Of a stretch of 64,000 nucleotides of DNA, positions 43,305 to 51,519 are shown piece by piece. Position 1 is the stretch's first letter, and every line of letters starts with the position of its first letter. The DNA lies in contig NZ_WURB01000004.1 of assembly GCF_009830105.1 (NCBI RefSeq), forward strand, positions 1 to 64,000, in the 5' to 3' direction. Origin of the DNA: Microvirga makkahensis. GTDB taxonomy: Bacteria; Pseudomonadota; Alphaproteobacteria; Rhizobiales; Beijerinckiaceae. The position numbers were made by a program, and so were the translations under genes. The notes beneath the pieces were generated by a model that worked only from the letters and a program-made list of their open reading frames with translations, had not been told where the DNA came from and ran no database searches.

Positions 43305-45782
43305 TCAGCGGCGCCTCCGCCACACCCCCAGGCGGGCTGAGCGGGCCTGATCCTCGGCGGCCAGCAGCTCCTCGGATGCATCCGGCGTCGCCCGCCCGCC
43401 GCCGGCGGCCAGGATGATCGCCGAGAGATCATGCCTGCCGATCCGGCAGCGCTGCATGCCCGGCGTAGCGCCCGGGGCGCAGACAATCTCCCGCCGCCGC
43501 AGGAACCGGGCGAGTTGCCGGGCCATGTTCCCCCGCTCGCCCTGAATGCCCTCCAGGCGGACCATGGTGCCGCGGATGGCCAAGGTTCCCGTGTCCACGA
43601 CCTCCGGGACCCCGCGCAGGATGGCGGCGCCCGAGGCGGCCGGGGCCGCGTCGCCTGGATCGGCAGGCGCCACCTGCTCCGTCGGCGTCCGAGGCTTGCC
43701 CCTGGCGAGCAGCGGAGCGGCCCGGCTGATGAAGTCGCGCCAGATCTCCGCCGGCAGGTCGCCGCCCACCACCTTGTTCGTCGGCGCGTTGTCATCGTTG
43801 CCGACCCAGACGCCGACGATCAGATCCGGCGTGAAGCCGATGAACCAGGCGTCGCGGTACTCTTGCGTGGTGCCGGTCTTGCCGCCCGCCGGCACGTTCG
43901 GAAGACGCGCCGCCTTGCCTGTCCCCTCCCGCACCACCGCTTGAAGGAGGTCGAGCATCGCCGCCCGGCTCTCGCCAAAGCCCTCGTTCCGGGGAGCGCT
44001 GCCCGGGCGAGTGAACAGGGCCTGCTGGGTTGAACCCTGGATCGAGCGGATCGTGTAGGGTTCAAGAGACAGGTTGCCGGTGGCCACCGCCGCATAGGCG
44101 CGGGTCATCTCCAGCAGGGTCACCTCGGCGGACCCGAGCGCCAGGCTCGGCACCGCAGGCAACTCGGAATGTACGCCCAGGCGCTTGGCGGTTTCGATCA
44201 CCGCCGGGATGCCGACCTCATCAGCCAGTTGGGCCGCGACGGTGTTGATGGATTGCGCGAAGGCGTTGCGAAGGCTCACCGGTCCGCGGAAACGGCCGTT
44301 CGCGTTCTGCGGCTCCCAGTCGCCGATCTGGGTCGGGCGGTCGACCACGACGGACCGGGGATCGTAGCCCTTCTGCAGGGCGGCGAGATACACGAACAGC
44401 TTGAACAGGGATCCGGCCTGCCGCCGCGCCTGAGTGGCGCGGTTGAACTGGCTCGCCTCGTAGTCGCGCCCGCCGACGAGGGCCCGGATGGCCCCATCGG
44501 GCGAAAGCGCGACCAGGGCCGCCTGCGAGACGTTCTTCTGCCGCCCCTCGGCGTCGAGCCGGCGTTCGATGATGCCTTCCGCCAGCCGCTGCAATTCCAG
44601 ATCGAGGGTGGTGCGCAGGGTCAGGTCGCCCGGGGATCCGCCGAGCAGACGGCGCACGTCGGCGGCCATGGTATCGACGAAGTAGTTGGTGCCGGGCGGG
44701 GTCTCTGGGGGCGTGCGCAGGTTGATCGGCTCGTCCCGAGCCGCCTCCGCCTGCTCGGCCGTGATCGCCCCGGTCTCCACCATGGCCTGGAGGACGGTGT
44801 CGGCCCGCTCCTTCGCCCCTCCGAGATTGCGGGTCGGGGCGAGCTGGGAGGGAGCACGGACGAGACCGGCGAGCATGGCGGCCTCGGAGAGCGACAGCTC
44901 CTTCGTGGGCTTGGCAAAGTAGCGCTGGGCCGCCGCATCGACGCCGTAAGCGCCGGCGCCGAAATAGGCCGTGTTCAGGTAGCGCAGCAGGATCTCCTCC
45001 TTGCTGAGCTGGCTCTCCAGCCAGAGGGCGATGATTGCTTCCTGGATCTTGCGTCGCAGGTTCTGGTCGGGCGACAGGAACATCAGGCGCGCCAGCTGCT
45101 GGGTGATGGTGCTGCCGCCCTCCCGGGTGCCGCCGGCCTGCCAGTTGCGCCAGGCCGCCCGCAGGATGCCCCAGGGATCGACGCCGAGATGGCCGTAGAA
45201 GCGGCGGTCCTCGATGGCCACGACGGCCTGGGCGAGATGCACCGGCACGTCCGCCGCCGTGACCTTGGCGCCCTTGAAGACGCCGCGGGTGGCGAAGGTC
45301 TCGCCGTTGTCCGCCTCGACGACGAGGGCGCTCGGGGTCGGGTCGACCTGCAGGCCCCCGTCCAGCGGCAGGGTGGCGATGCTGTAGCCGACGATCAGGG
45401 CCAGCAGGACGGCGAAGCTGCCGGTGACGATGAGGAGGTGACGCAGCCGGATGCGGGACAGGACGCGGCGCACGCCCCTGCCGGTACGCTTCGCGCCCTG
45501 AATGATCGGTCCGCGCAGCGGCCCGAGTGCCGCCGCCGTGCGGCCTGCCGCGGCCCGAGCCAGGCGGGTGCTCGCCGCAGCGGCGAGGCGGCTCCGGGCC
45601 GCGACCGTCCCGGCGAGCCGCCTGCCTTCCATGGCGGCCTTCAGTCCCGACGGCGCCACCCGAGCCTTCCATCGTTCGAGGCGGGACGGGGCGGGGCGCG
45701 GCGCAGGCTCCGCCAACGACAGGATATCCCTCTGCGGCTTGGGTCCGGAAGGCTCATCCGAAGCTGGGGTGGGTGTCGTCAC
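43305..45782 (-). CDS. Class A penicillin-binding protein (PBP1A family) with nuclease-like C-terminal domain
   Basis: Bifunctional peptidoglycan synthase of about 825 residues. An N-terminal cytoplasmic segment and a membrane helix (about 115-140) come first. The glycosyltransferase domain has EDRRFYGHLGVDPWGI, GGSTITQQLARLMFLSP and RKIQEAIIALWLE. The transpeptidase domain has the catalytic SxxK in QAGSLFKLF, SxN in FAQSINTV, and KTG in GGKTGTTQEYRDAW. After about residue 700 it continues into an unusual tail, DTGLAI-like then RGTMVRLEGIQGERGNMARQL and EDQARSARLGVWRR, resembling a staphylococcal-nuclease (SNase) fold with degenerate catalytic positions. I prefer a GTG at 45782; the frame extends to 45920 but that leader looks non-coding. 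Confidence 0.9.
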   Translation of the reverse strand: MTTPTPASDEPSGPKPQRDILSLAEPAPRPAPSRLERWKARVAPSGLKAAMEGRRLAGTVAARSRLAAAASTRLARAAAGRTAAALGPLRGPIIQGAKRTGRGVRRVLSRIRLRHLLIVTGSFAVLLALIVGYSIATLPLDGGLQVDPTPSALVVEADNGETFATRGVFKGAKVTAADVPVHLAQAVVAIEDRRFYGHLGVDPWGILRAAWRNWQAGGTREGGSTITQQLARLMFLSPDQNLRRKIQEAIIALWLESQLSKEEILLRYLNTAYFGAGAYGVDAAAQRYFAKPTKELSLSEAAMLAGLVRAPSQLAPTRNLGGAKERADTVLQAMVETGAITAEQAEAARDEPINLRTPPETPPGTNYFVDTMAADVRRLLGGSPGDLTLRTTLDLELQRLAEGIIERRLDAEGRQKNVSQAALVALSPDGAIRALVGGRDYEASQFNRATQARRQAGSLFKLFVYLAALQKGYDPRSVVVDRPTQIGDWEPQNANGRFRGPVSLRNAFAQSINTVAAQLADEVGIPAVIETAKRLGVHSELPAVPSLALGSAEVTLLEMTRAYAAVATGNLSLEPYTIRSIQGSTQQALFTRPGSAPRNEGFGESRAAMLDLLQAVVREGTGKAARLPNVPAGGKTGTTQEYRDAWFIGFTPDLIVGVWVGNDDNAPTNKVVGGDLPAEIWRDFISRAAPLLARGKPRTPTEQVAPADPGDAAPAASGAAILRGVPEVVDTGTLAIRGTMVRLEGIQGERGNMARQLARFLRRREIVCAPGATPGMQRCRIGRHDLSAIILAAGGGRATPDASEELLAAEDQARSARLGVWRRRR

Positions 45783-46028
45783 GATCCGCGGCTTTCTACT
45801 GCTACGCCTGTACAACCCGGATCGGCGATTTGCGTTGCGCCGGGCGGGCCGCCTTGTGCCCGGGCCAAGCGTGCCAGATCGAGAGCCCGGCCGCCGCTGC
45901 CCAGGACATGGCTCGAGCATCGGACGTGAGAGGCGGATTGCCGTTCGGGTCAGGTTCAGGCGGGCCCCGATAGGGCAATCTCTCCGGATCCGCCACGTTC
46001 GCTCATCGAGAGCGTCAGGAGCTGCCTC

Positions 46029-46346
46029 ATGAAAATTCTTGGGAAGAAGCCTGGATGGATTGCCGCATTGAGCCTGATCCCGGCCGGGTGGGCGGGCAGC
46101 GCCGCCGCCGATCCCTGGAAGGATGAAAGCGGCAAGGGCCGCTGGCGGGGCGGTTACGAGCGCGGCTACGACGACCCTGGCCCGGGGGCCGGCTATGGCC
46201 GTGAGCGTCCCCGCCGTGAGCGCCAGGCTTTCAAGCAGGAATATGACGACGGCCGCTGCAAATACGAACGCAAGCTGGAGAAGAGCGGCGAGTACAAGGA
46301 AGAGGTCAAGTGCCGTGGCGGCTATCGGTCGAGCTATCGGTACTGA
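46029..46346 (+). CDS. Small secreted Arg/Tyr/Gly-rich protein
   Basis: A 105-residue exported protein. The signal peptide runs to about residue 27 (AGSAAA, then DPWKDESGKG). The mature part is rich in Gly, Arg, Tyr and Glu, with YERGYDDPGPGAGYGRERP and a pair of cysteines in DDGRCKYERKLEKSGEYKEE and VKCRGGY that could form a disulfide. Similar short proteins occur in Hyphomicrobiales without known function. It ends in SYRY. It has its own start after GAGCTGCCTC and no operon partner. Confidence 0.7.
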   Translation: MKILGKKPGWIAALSLIPAGWAGSAAADPWKDESGKGRWRGGYERGYDDPGPGAGYGRERPRRERQAFKQEYDDGRCKYERKLEKSGEYKEEVKCRGGYRSSYRY

Positions 46347-46418
46347 GGCCCGTGGGGGCTGCGATCATCCTTCGTCGGATGATGGCTGGCACCCCGTCGC
46401 TTAAGGCGGCCGGATTCG

Positions 46419-46778
46419 ATGAAGCATGCTCCCAAAAGGCATTGGAGCAGGACCAGCGCGGCCTGCCTGGGGGCTTTCCTGGGCATGGCGGCTGCCATGG
46501 CTCACCAGCTTCATCATACCCTCGTCGGTGAAATCCCCGACGAAAATCCCCTTGTCCATATCTTCCCCGAATTTGTGGGCCTGACAGCGGGCAGCGCCCT
46601 GATGCTGGCAACCGTCGCCGAGATCCGCAATCGGCTTGTGCGGCAATTTCTCCCGGGCCGCCGTGAAACGGACTCGAGGGGGCTCGTGTGGATCCGACGA
46701 GGGCAGAGAGACGGTCAAGGATGCCTGAAGGCGCCCCGTCATCGGGATCAAGACTCTCGGGTTGACGGGGGCACGTGA
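46419..46778 (+). CDS. Small membrane protein of unknown function
   Basis: A 119-residue protein with two likely membrane segments: residues 12-30 (TSAACLGAFLGMAAAMAH) and about 50-68 (FPEFVGLTAGSALMLATVA). Between them lies a His-rich stretch, HQLHHTLVGEIPDENPLVH. The C-terminal 45 residues are polar and basic and may be poorly conserved. I do not recognise a named family. A weak ribosome site precedes the ATG. Its stop region abuts the I78 inhibitor gene, so the two may be co-transcribed. Confidence 0.6.
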   Translation: MKHAPKRHWSRTSAACLGAFLGMAAAMAHQLHHTLVGEIPDENPLVHIFPEFVGLTAGSALMLATVAEIRNRLVRQFLPGRRETDSRGLVWIRRGQRDGQGCLKAPRHRDQDSRVDGGT

Positions 46779-46789
46779 AGGACTGGACA

Positions 46790-47188
46790 ATGGCCCGTTT
46801 CTCGAATTGGCCGCATTCGCCGTTCATCTTGGTGATCCCGATAGGCCCGACGGAGGCGGCCGTGCGATTCCACAGCGATCGAACTCCGTGCCTCAGCCGC
46901 GGTATACCGGCTCTCGTTACGTCTGGGCTGTTCACGATTGCCTCCATCCCCGGGCTTGCCCAACCCGCCACCGCTCCGGTCCAACAGGCATGCACCGCGA
47001 GCAGGGCTCACTCAGTGGTCGGGCAGCCATACTCTCCGGAGCTTGCGGAAAGGGCCCGCCGCGCAGCGGGCGCCCGCGAAATCCGCAAGATCGAGCCCGG
47101 GGGTGCCTACACGATGGACCTGGATTCCACCCGGCTGAACGTCGAAGTGGACCGCGCCGACACCGTGACCGGCCTTCGCTGCGGGTAA
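46790..47188 (+). CDS. Peptidase inhibitor I78 family protein
   Basis: Probable periplasmic serine-protease inhibitor of about 132 residues. The C-terminal 60 residues carry the I78 signature: ARRAAGAREIRKIEPGGAYT, then MDLDSTRLNVEVD and a terminal CG with the other Cys in QQACTASRAHSV, likely disulfide-linked. An internal hydrophobic segment (PALVTSGLFTIASIPGLAQ) is the probable signal peptide, which makes the first 45 residues look too long; the true start may be later or use a rare codon. I chose the ATG at 46790 after GAAGGA. The inhibitor would protect envelope proteins from secreted proteases. Confidence 0.78.
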   Translation: MARFSNWPHSPFILVIPIGPTEAAVRFHSDRTPCLSRGIPALVTSGLFTIASIPGLAQPATAPVQQACTASRAHSVVGQPYSPELAERARRAAGAREIRKIEPGGAYTMDLDSTRLNVEVDRADTVTGLRCG

Positions 47189-47306
47189 GCCTTCGGCAGC
47201 GCAAGATCCTGGGCACTCTTGACCGCGGGCCGTCGTCCACCAAGAAGATTGTGAACGGGCCTGCAGCCGCGGCGACGAGGGCCCTCGACCTTGCGGGAGG
47301 AGAGCC

Positions 47307-47510
47307 ATGACGCCAGACCTTTGCGACGCGTTCCGAAGAAACGTCGACGGATCCTGGACCTGCATCAGGCAGAGCATGTTGACGCTCGGCGGGGGACAGA
47401 GCGTCACCATGGAGGTCGACCGGACGATCCGGCCCGGGGAACTCCTCGGGGGCTATGATCTTGCAGCCTATCTGGAGCAGACCTGCGCCCACGATGACAC
47501 CGCCGAGTGA
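47307..47510 (+). CDS. Small hypothetical protein
   Basis: A 67-residue acidic protein starting MTPDLCDAFRRNVDGSWTC and ending CAHDDTAE. It has a very good ribosome site (GGGAGGAGAGCC before the ATG) and lies 33 nt before the epimerase-VKOR fusion gene, so it is likely part of that operon. Three cysteines are present. No domain is recognised. The central sequence (LTLGGGQSVTMEVDRTIRPG) suggests beta strands. Confidence 0.65.
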   Translation: MTPDLCDAFRRNVDGSWTCIRQSMLTLGGGQSVTMEVDRTIRPGELLGGYDLAAYLEQTCAHDDTAE

Positions 47511-47543
47511 GGGTTCCCGTCGGGCTGTCGCAAGGAGGGCCTG

Positions 47544-50078
47544 ATGCCGCGTTCTCTCGTCCTGGTCACCGGATCGAGCGGTTTCCTGGGGCAGGCCATG
47601 GCTGCACGCCTGGCGCGGCGCCACCGGGTCGTCGGGCTCGATACCGTCCAGCCGAAGAAACCCGTAGAGGGGGTCGATACGGTTCCGGTCGACCTGACCT
47701 CCGACGACCATGTGCGCGATGCCCTGTCGGAGATCCGCCGCCGGTTCGGTGCTCATCTGACTTCGGTGATCCACCTGGCGGCGTATTACGACCTCTCCGG
47801 TGAGGCGGATCCCAAGTACCGGAGCGTGACGGTGGAGGGCACCCGTCGCCTCCTGCAGGGCCTGCAGCGTGGATTCGACCGGGTCGAGCAATTCGTGTTC
47901 GCCAGCACGATGCTCGTTCACGCTCCCACCCAGCCGGGACGGCCGATCACCGAGGATTGGCCGCTCGAACCCAAATGGGCCTACCCGCAGTCGAAGGTCG
48001 AGACGGAACGGCTGGTCCTGGCCGAACGCGGCCCGATTCCGGCCGTGATCCTGCGGCCGGCCGGGGTCTATGACGAGCGCTGCCGCTCGGCCTTCCTGGC
48101 CCAGCAGATCGCCCGCATCTACGAGCGTCAGCCCACCAGCTACCTGTTCGCCGGTGACCCGTCCCACGGCCAGCCTTCGCTGCATCTCGACGATCTCGTC
48201 GATGCGGTCGAGCGCGTGGTGAACCGGCGCGGGGATCTGCCGGCCGAGGTCACGTTCCTCCTCGGGGAGACCGAGACGCCCAGCTACAGAACCCTGCAGC
48301 GGCGCATCGGCGAACTCGTGCATGGCGAGCCTTGGCCGGTGGTGGCGCTGCCCAAGCCCCTGGTCGAGGCCGGGGCCTGGGTGCAGGAGGAGGTGCTGGC
48401 GCACGATCCCTTCATCCGGCCCTGGATGGTCGAGATCGCCGACGATCACTATGAGCTCGACATCGGCCGCGCCCGCACGCTTCTGGGCTGGTCGCCACGC
48501 CGCTCTCTGCTGGCAACGCTGCCCGCCATGATCACAGCCCTCAAGGCCGATCCGACGGACTGGTACCAGGACAACAAGCTCAATCCGGCCGTGGTCGCGG
48601 GCGCGCAGGAGGAGCTGCAGGAAGTGGTCGCGCGGCAGCCGCCTTCCGACCATCCCGCGATGCAGGCTGTCGACACGGCCCTTGCGCAGGAGCACGCGGC
48701 CACGTTGTGGGCGCATCTCGCCAACATCGCCCTGGGCCTGTGGCTGCTGGCGGGCCCGTTCGCCTACGGGCTCTTCGACCCGGTCGGCCCGGTGCCGGTG
48801 CCCCCCGCTGCCGGGCACGAGCTCCCGCCGCCTGAACTGCGCAACGCAAGGCTGGCCTGGAGCGAGATGGCGAGCGGGATTGCGGTGATCGGCCTGTCGT
48901 GCCTCGCCCTCGCCCGACCCCGCTCCTGGGTGCCATGGGTCGTTGCCCTGGTGGGCGTCTGGCTGCTGTTCGCTCCGCTGGTGTTCTGGACGACGAGTGC
49001 CGCGGCCTATGCGGTCGATACGCTGATCGGCACGCTCGTGATCGTGTTTGCGGTCATGGTGCCGCCACAGGCCGGCCTCAGCCGCGAGGCCCTGGCCTCG
49101 CCTGCGGACGTGCCCCTCGGCTGGTCCTACTCACCCTCGTCCTACGTGCAGCGCGTGCCCATCGTGGCGCTGGCCTTTACCGGCCTGTTCGTCTCACGCT
49201 ATCTCGGCGCCTTCCAGCTCGGGCACATCGACGGCCTTTGGGATCCGTTCTTCTCCGGTCGCGGCGGAGGCCGAAACGGCACCGAGGCGGTCGTCACGTC
49301 GAGCATATCGAAAGGCTTTCCCATCGCCGATGCCGGTCTGGGAGCGGTCACCTACATCCTCGACATCCTGACCGGCATCATCGGCGATCAGCGGCGCTGG
49401 CGCACGATGCCCTGGCTGGTGCTGCTGTTCGGGCTGCTCATCGTGCCGCTCGGAGCGGTCAGCGTCGGCTTCATCATCATTCAGCCCACAATCATCGGCG
49501 CGCTCTGCACTCTCTGCCTCCTGCAGGCGGCGATCACGGTGCTGCTGATCCCGTATTCGGTCGACGAGGTGTTCGCGACGGTGCAGTATCTGTGGCGGAG
49601 CCGGAGGGTCGGCCGCTCCGTCTGGCGCAGCCTGATCTTCGGCGGGCCGGTGCTCGCGGAGAAGCGCGATCCCGTGCAGGGCCTCGCCATGCCGGTGAGC
49701 CAGATCCTCAAGGACTTCTTCAGGGGTGGCGCCACCTATCCCTGGACACTGGTCGGCTGCACGTTGATCGGGGCTTACCTGCTCTGCACACGCCTGCTCC
49801 TTGGCGTCGAGCCGCCTCTGTATTTCAGCGATCACACCGCAGGCTGCGTTGCCATTGTCATCGCCGTCACGGCCTGGGCCGAGGTGGCGCGGACGGTGCG
49901 GCTTCTGAACGTGCCGCTCGGGCTCTGGGTCGCAGCCTCACCGTTCCTGCTCGATGGCGGCACCCCCATCGCCTTGATCGCCGATCTCTCCGCGGGACTT
50001 GCCCTGGCTGGACTCAGCCTGCCGCGTGGGGCCCGCAGCCGGGAGCACTATGGCGGATGGGACCAATCCATCCTGTAG
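47544..50078 (+). CDS. Epimerase/SDR, SPW-repeat and VKOR-like membrane fusion protein
   Basis: An 844-residue protein combining a soluble enzyme with a membrane oxidoreductase-like part. Residues 1-325 are an extended SDR/epimerase with the NAD motif VTGSSGFLGQ and catalytic YPQSK. Residues about 385-510 form SPW-type membrane repeats (WAHLANIALGLWLLAGPF, then VGVWLLFAPLVFW). About 525-690 resembles the vitamin K epoxide reductase bundle with the redox CTLC in GALCTLCLLQAA. A final SPW-like unit ends the protein. The loop cysteine pair of classical VKOR is not visible; the matching loop reads TEAVVTSSISKGFPIADAGLG. The function is unknown; it may couple a quinone or lipid reaction to a sugar-nucleotide-type substrate. 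Confidence 0.85.
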   Translation: MPRSLVLVTGSSGFLGQAMAARLARRHRVVGLDTVQPKKPVEGVDTVPVDLTSDDHVRDALSEIRRRFGAHLTSVIHLAAYYDLSGEADPKYRSVTVEGTRRLLQGLQRGFDRVEQFVFASTMLVHAPTQPGRPITEDWPLEPKWAYPQSKVETERLVLAERGPIPAVILRPAGVYDERCRSAFLAQQIARIYERQPTSYLFAGDPSHGQPSLHLDDLVDAVERVVNRRGDLPAEVTFLLGETETPSYRTLQRRIGELVHGEPWPVVALPKPLVEAGAWVQEEVLAHDPFIRPWMVEIADDHYELDIGRARTLLGWSPRRSLLATLPAMITALKADPTDWYQDNKLNPAVVAGAQEELQEVVARQPPSDHPAMQAVDTALAQEHAATLWAHLANIALGLWLLAGPFAYGLFDPVGPVPVPPAAGHELPPPELRNARLAWSEMASGIAVIGLSCLALARPRSWVPWVVALVGVWLLFAPLVFWTTSAAAYAVDTLIGTLVIVFAVMVPPQAGLSREALASPADVPLGWSYSPSSYVQRVPIVALAFTGLFVSRYLGAFQLGHIDGLWDPFFSGRGGGRNGTEAVVTSSISKGFPIADAGLGAVTYILDILTGIIGDQRRWRTMPWLVLLFGLLIVPLGAVSVGFIIIQPTIIGALCTLCLLQAAITVLLIPYSVDEVFATVQYLWRSRRVGRSVWRSLIFGGPVLAEKRDPVQGLAMPVSQILKDFFRGGATYPWTLVGCTLIGAYLLCTRLLLGVEPPLYFSDHTAGCVAIVIAVTAWAEVARTVRLLNVPLGLWVAASPFLLDGGTPIALIADLSAGLALAGLSLPRGARSREHYGGWDQSIL

Positions 50079-50637
50079 CCGGGGTTGTTCGCGCTGGGGG
50101 CACAGGGTCGCCTGTCGGGAAGGAAGCGGCCGCCGATCCTGCAAGCGCCCCCGGCGGGAGACTCAAGTGCTCTTCAGGCCGGGCAAGCTTCCGGGGGATG
50201 GCGCGGATTCAGGCGTCCGCGCAAACCATGGCGCGCAAACCATGGATTGTCTTGTTAGACTTCGGACGAATGAGGACTTGGTGGAGCTGAGGGGAAGGGA
50301 ACCTTATCTTAGAAAAGATAAGTTTTTCAATAAGTTGCCTCACTTCGTCTGGTCTCTAGTGTACCGCGTTGGTGTACCAAATGGCCGAGCTTGTGACTGC
50401 CCTGTCAACCGCTACAGATATCAACAATTTCTGAATGTCTGCTCGACAGATTGAAGCGGACCTGTGGCGAAATTCTTAACTTGAACCGTTTGCCAAGGCC
50501 GGTCTGACTTTAGGTCTCACAATGGGCCTACAGACTTTGCACGAGAGCAGTGCACTGAGGACCGCTTACGATCGTGCAAATGCCCACACGATAGTCTAAG
50601 GTCACGCTAAAACGACTGAACTCCTAAGACAGGTTAA
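50079..50637. other. Intergenic boundary of the accessory island
   Basis: No gene, tRNA or integrase is recognised. Base composition changes here: GC-rich sequence ends about 50.2 kb and A/T-rich sequence follows to the first island gene. A perfect 14-nt tandem duplication lies at 50218-50245. The last 80 nt presumably contain the promoter of the AbiJ-like gene. Confidence 0.55.
50218..50245. repeat. 14-nt tandem duplication at the island edge
   Basis: CGCGCAAACCATGG is present twice without gap (50218-50231, 50232-50245). It marks the place where composition changes from core-like to island-like. Confidence 0.9.
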
Positions 50638-51519
50638 ATGTCCAGCTATTTCACCGATCGCGAGTATGGAGCGCGCCCACAAACCATTGACGTCATTGAC
50701 GAGCGATTGTGGGGCGGTCTCTATAGCTTAATCCAAATCCGGATCAGCGATGGATCGTTCGGCCAGCGCTTCCCCGAACAGTGTCCCGATGGCAATAACC
50801 CATGCGGGTGCGATCAGCAGATGTTTCGCCGAGTGCTGGCTGCGGAAGTGCCCTGGGTCGAGTGGCCACTCTCGGCCGTAACCCCGCCTGCCACACCGAT
50901 TATCCTTGATTTGTTGGAGTTTTGTGCTGCTGCGGTCGGCGAGCCTATCCAGGGCGGCTATCACCCCTTTTTTCGCCACTATCACCTGAGCTGGGACCGA
51001 GCGGCAGGCCTCGCGCGGTTCGTCGCGGACGTGAACCTGCTCTTTGCGCGCAACGGTGTGGCGTACGAGCTCACTTCGGAGGGGCAGGCGCGTCGCCTGC
51101 TGCCGCAGCCTGTCGCCGAGGCGCTCGGCTGGGCACGTTTCTATACAGGCGATGCCGAAGCAGACCGGCTGCTGGAGGTGGCGCGTCGACGGATTATCTC
51201 ACCAAAGCTCGAGGACCGGCAGGACGCACTAGAGAAGCTCTGGGACGCGTTCGAACGACTGAAGACGCTTGAACCAGGCCCGAGCAAGCGGGTGCAGGCT
51301 GACACACTCCTAAATCGGGTCGCAGCCCCCGGATCGAAGTTTCGCGACGAGCTGGGCAAGGAGGCAACCGCACTCACGGCAATCGGCAACACGTTCAGGA
51401 TCCGACATTCCGAGATGAGCCAGGAAGCCCTAACATCCTCTGAGCAGATCGATTACCTGTTCATCCGCATGTTCGCGTTCGTACATATGATCCTAAAGGT
51501 GACCGGCCGTGGCGGATAG
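50638..51519 (+). CDS. AbiJ/HEPN-like protein
   Basis: A 293-residue soluble protein. The N-terminal half resembles the AbiJ_NTD4-type domain: FTDREYGARPQTIDVIDERLW, GSFGQRFPEQCPDG and PATPIILDLLEF. The C-terminal half looks like a HEPN-type helical bundle: DALEKLWDAFERLKTLEPG, KFRDELGKEATALTAIGN and FRIRHSEM, with an R-x-R-H that could be the RNase R..H motif. AbiJ proteins act in abortive infection; HEPN domains often cut RNA. It overlaps the next gene by 11 nt, so the two products are probably made together. Family resemblance is from memory of motif patterns and should be confirmed by profile search. Confidence 0.7.
   Translation: MSSYFTDREYGARPQTIDVIDERLWGGLYSLIQIRISDGSFGQRFPEQCPDGNNPCGCDQQMFRRVLAAEVPWVEWPLSAVTPPATPIILDLLEFCAAAVGEPIQGGYHPFFRHYHLSWDRAAGLARFVADVNLLFARNGVAYELTSEGQARRLLPQPVAEALGWARFYTGDAEADRLLEVARRRIISPKLEDRQDALEKLWDAFERLKTLEPGPSKRVQADTLLNRVAAPGSKFRDELGKEATALTAIGNTFRIRHSEMSQEALTSSEQIDYLFIRMFAFVHMILKVTGRGG

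Noticed and set aside
44169..45929. Plus-strand open frame of 586 codons opposite PBP1A
   Set aside because: Shadow of the penicillin-binding protein gene, whose catalytic motifs are all on the minus strand.
50079..50637. tRNA or integrase attachment site at the island edge
   Set aside because: I searched for a cloverleaf-like sequence and a conserved TTC-type arm and saw none. The only repeat is the 14-nt tandem duplication.
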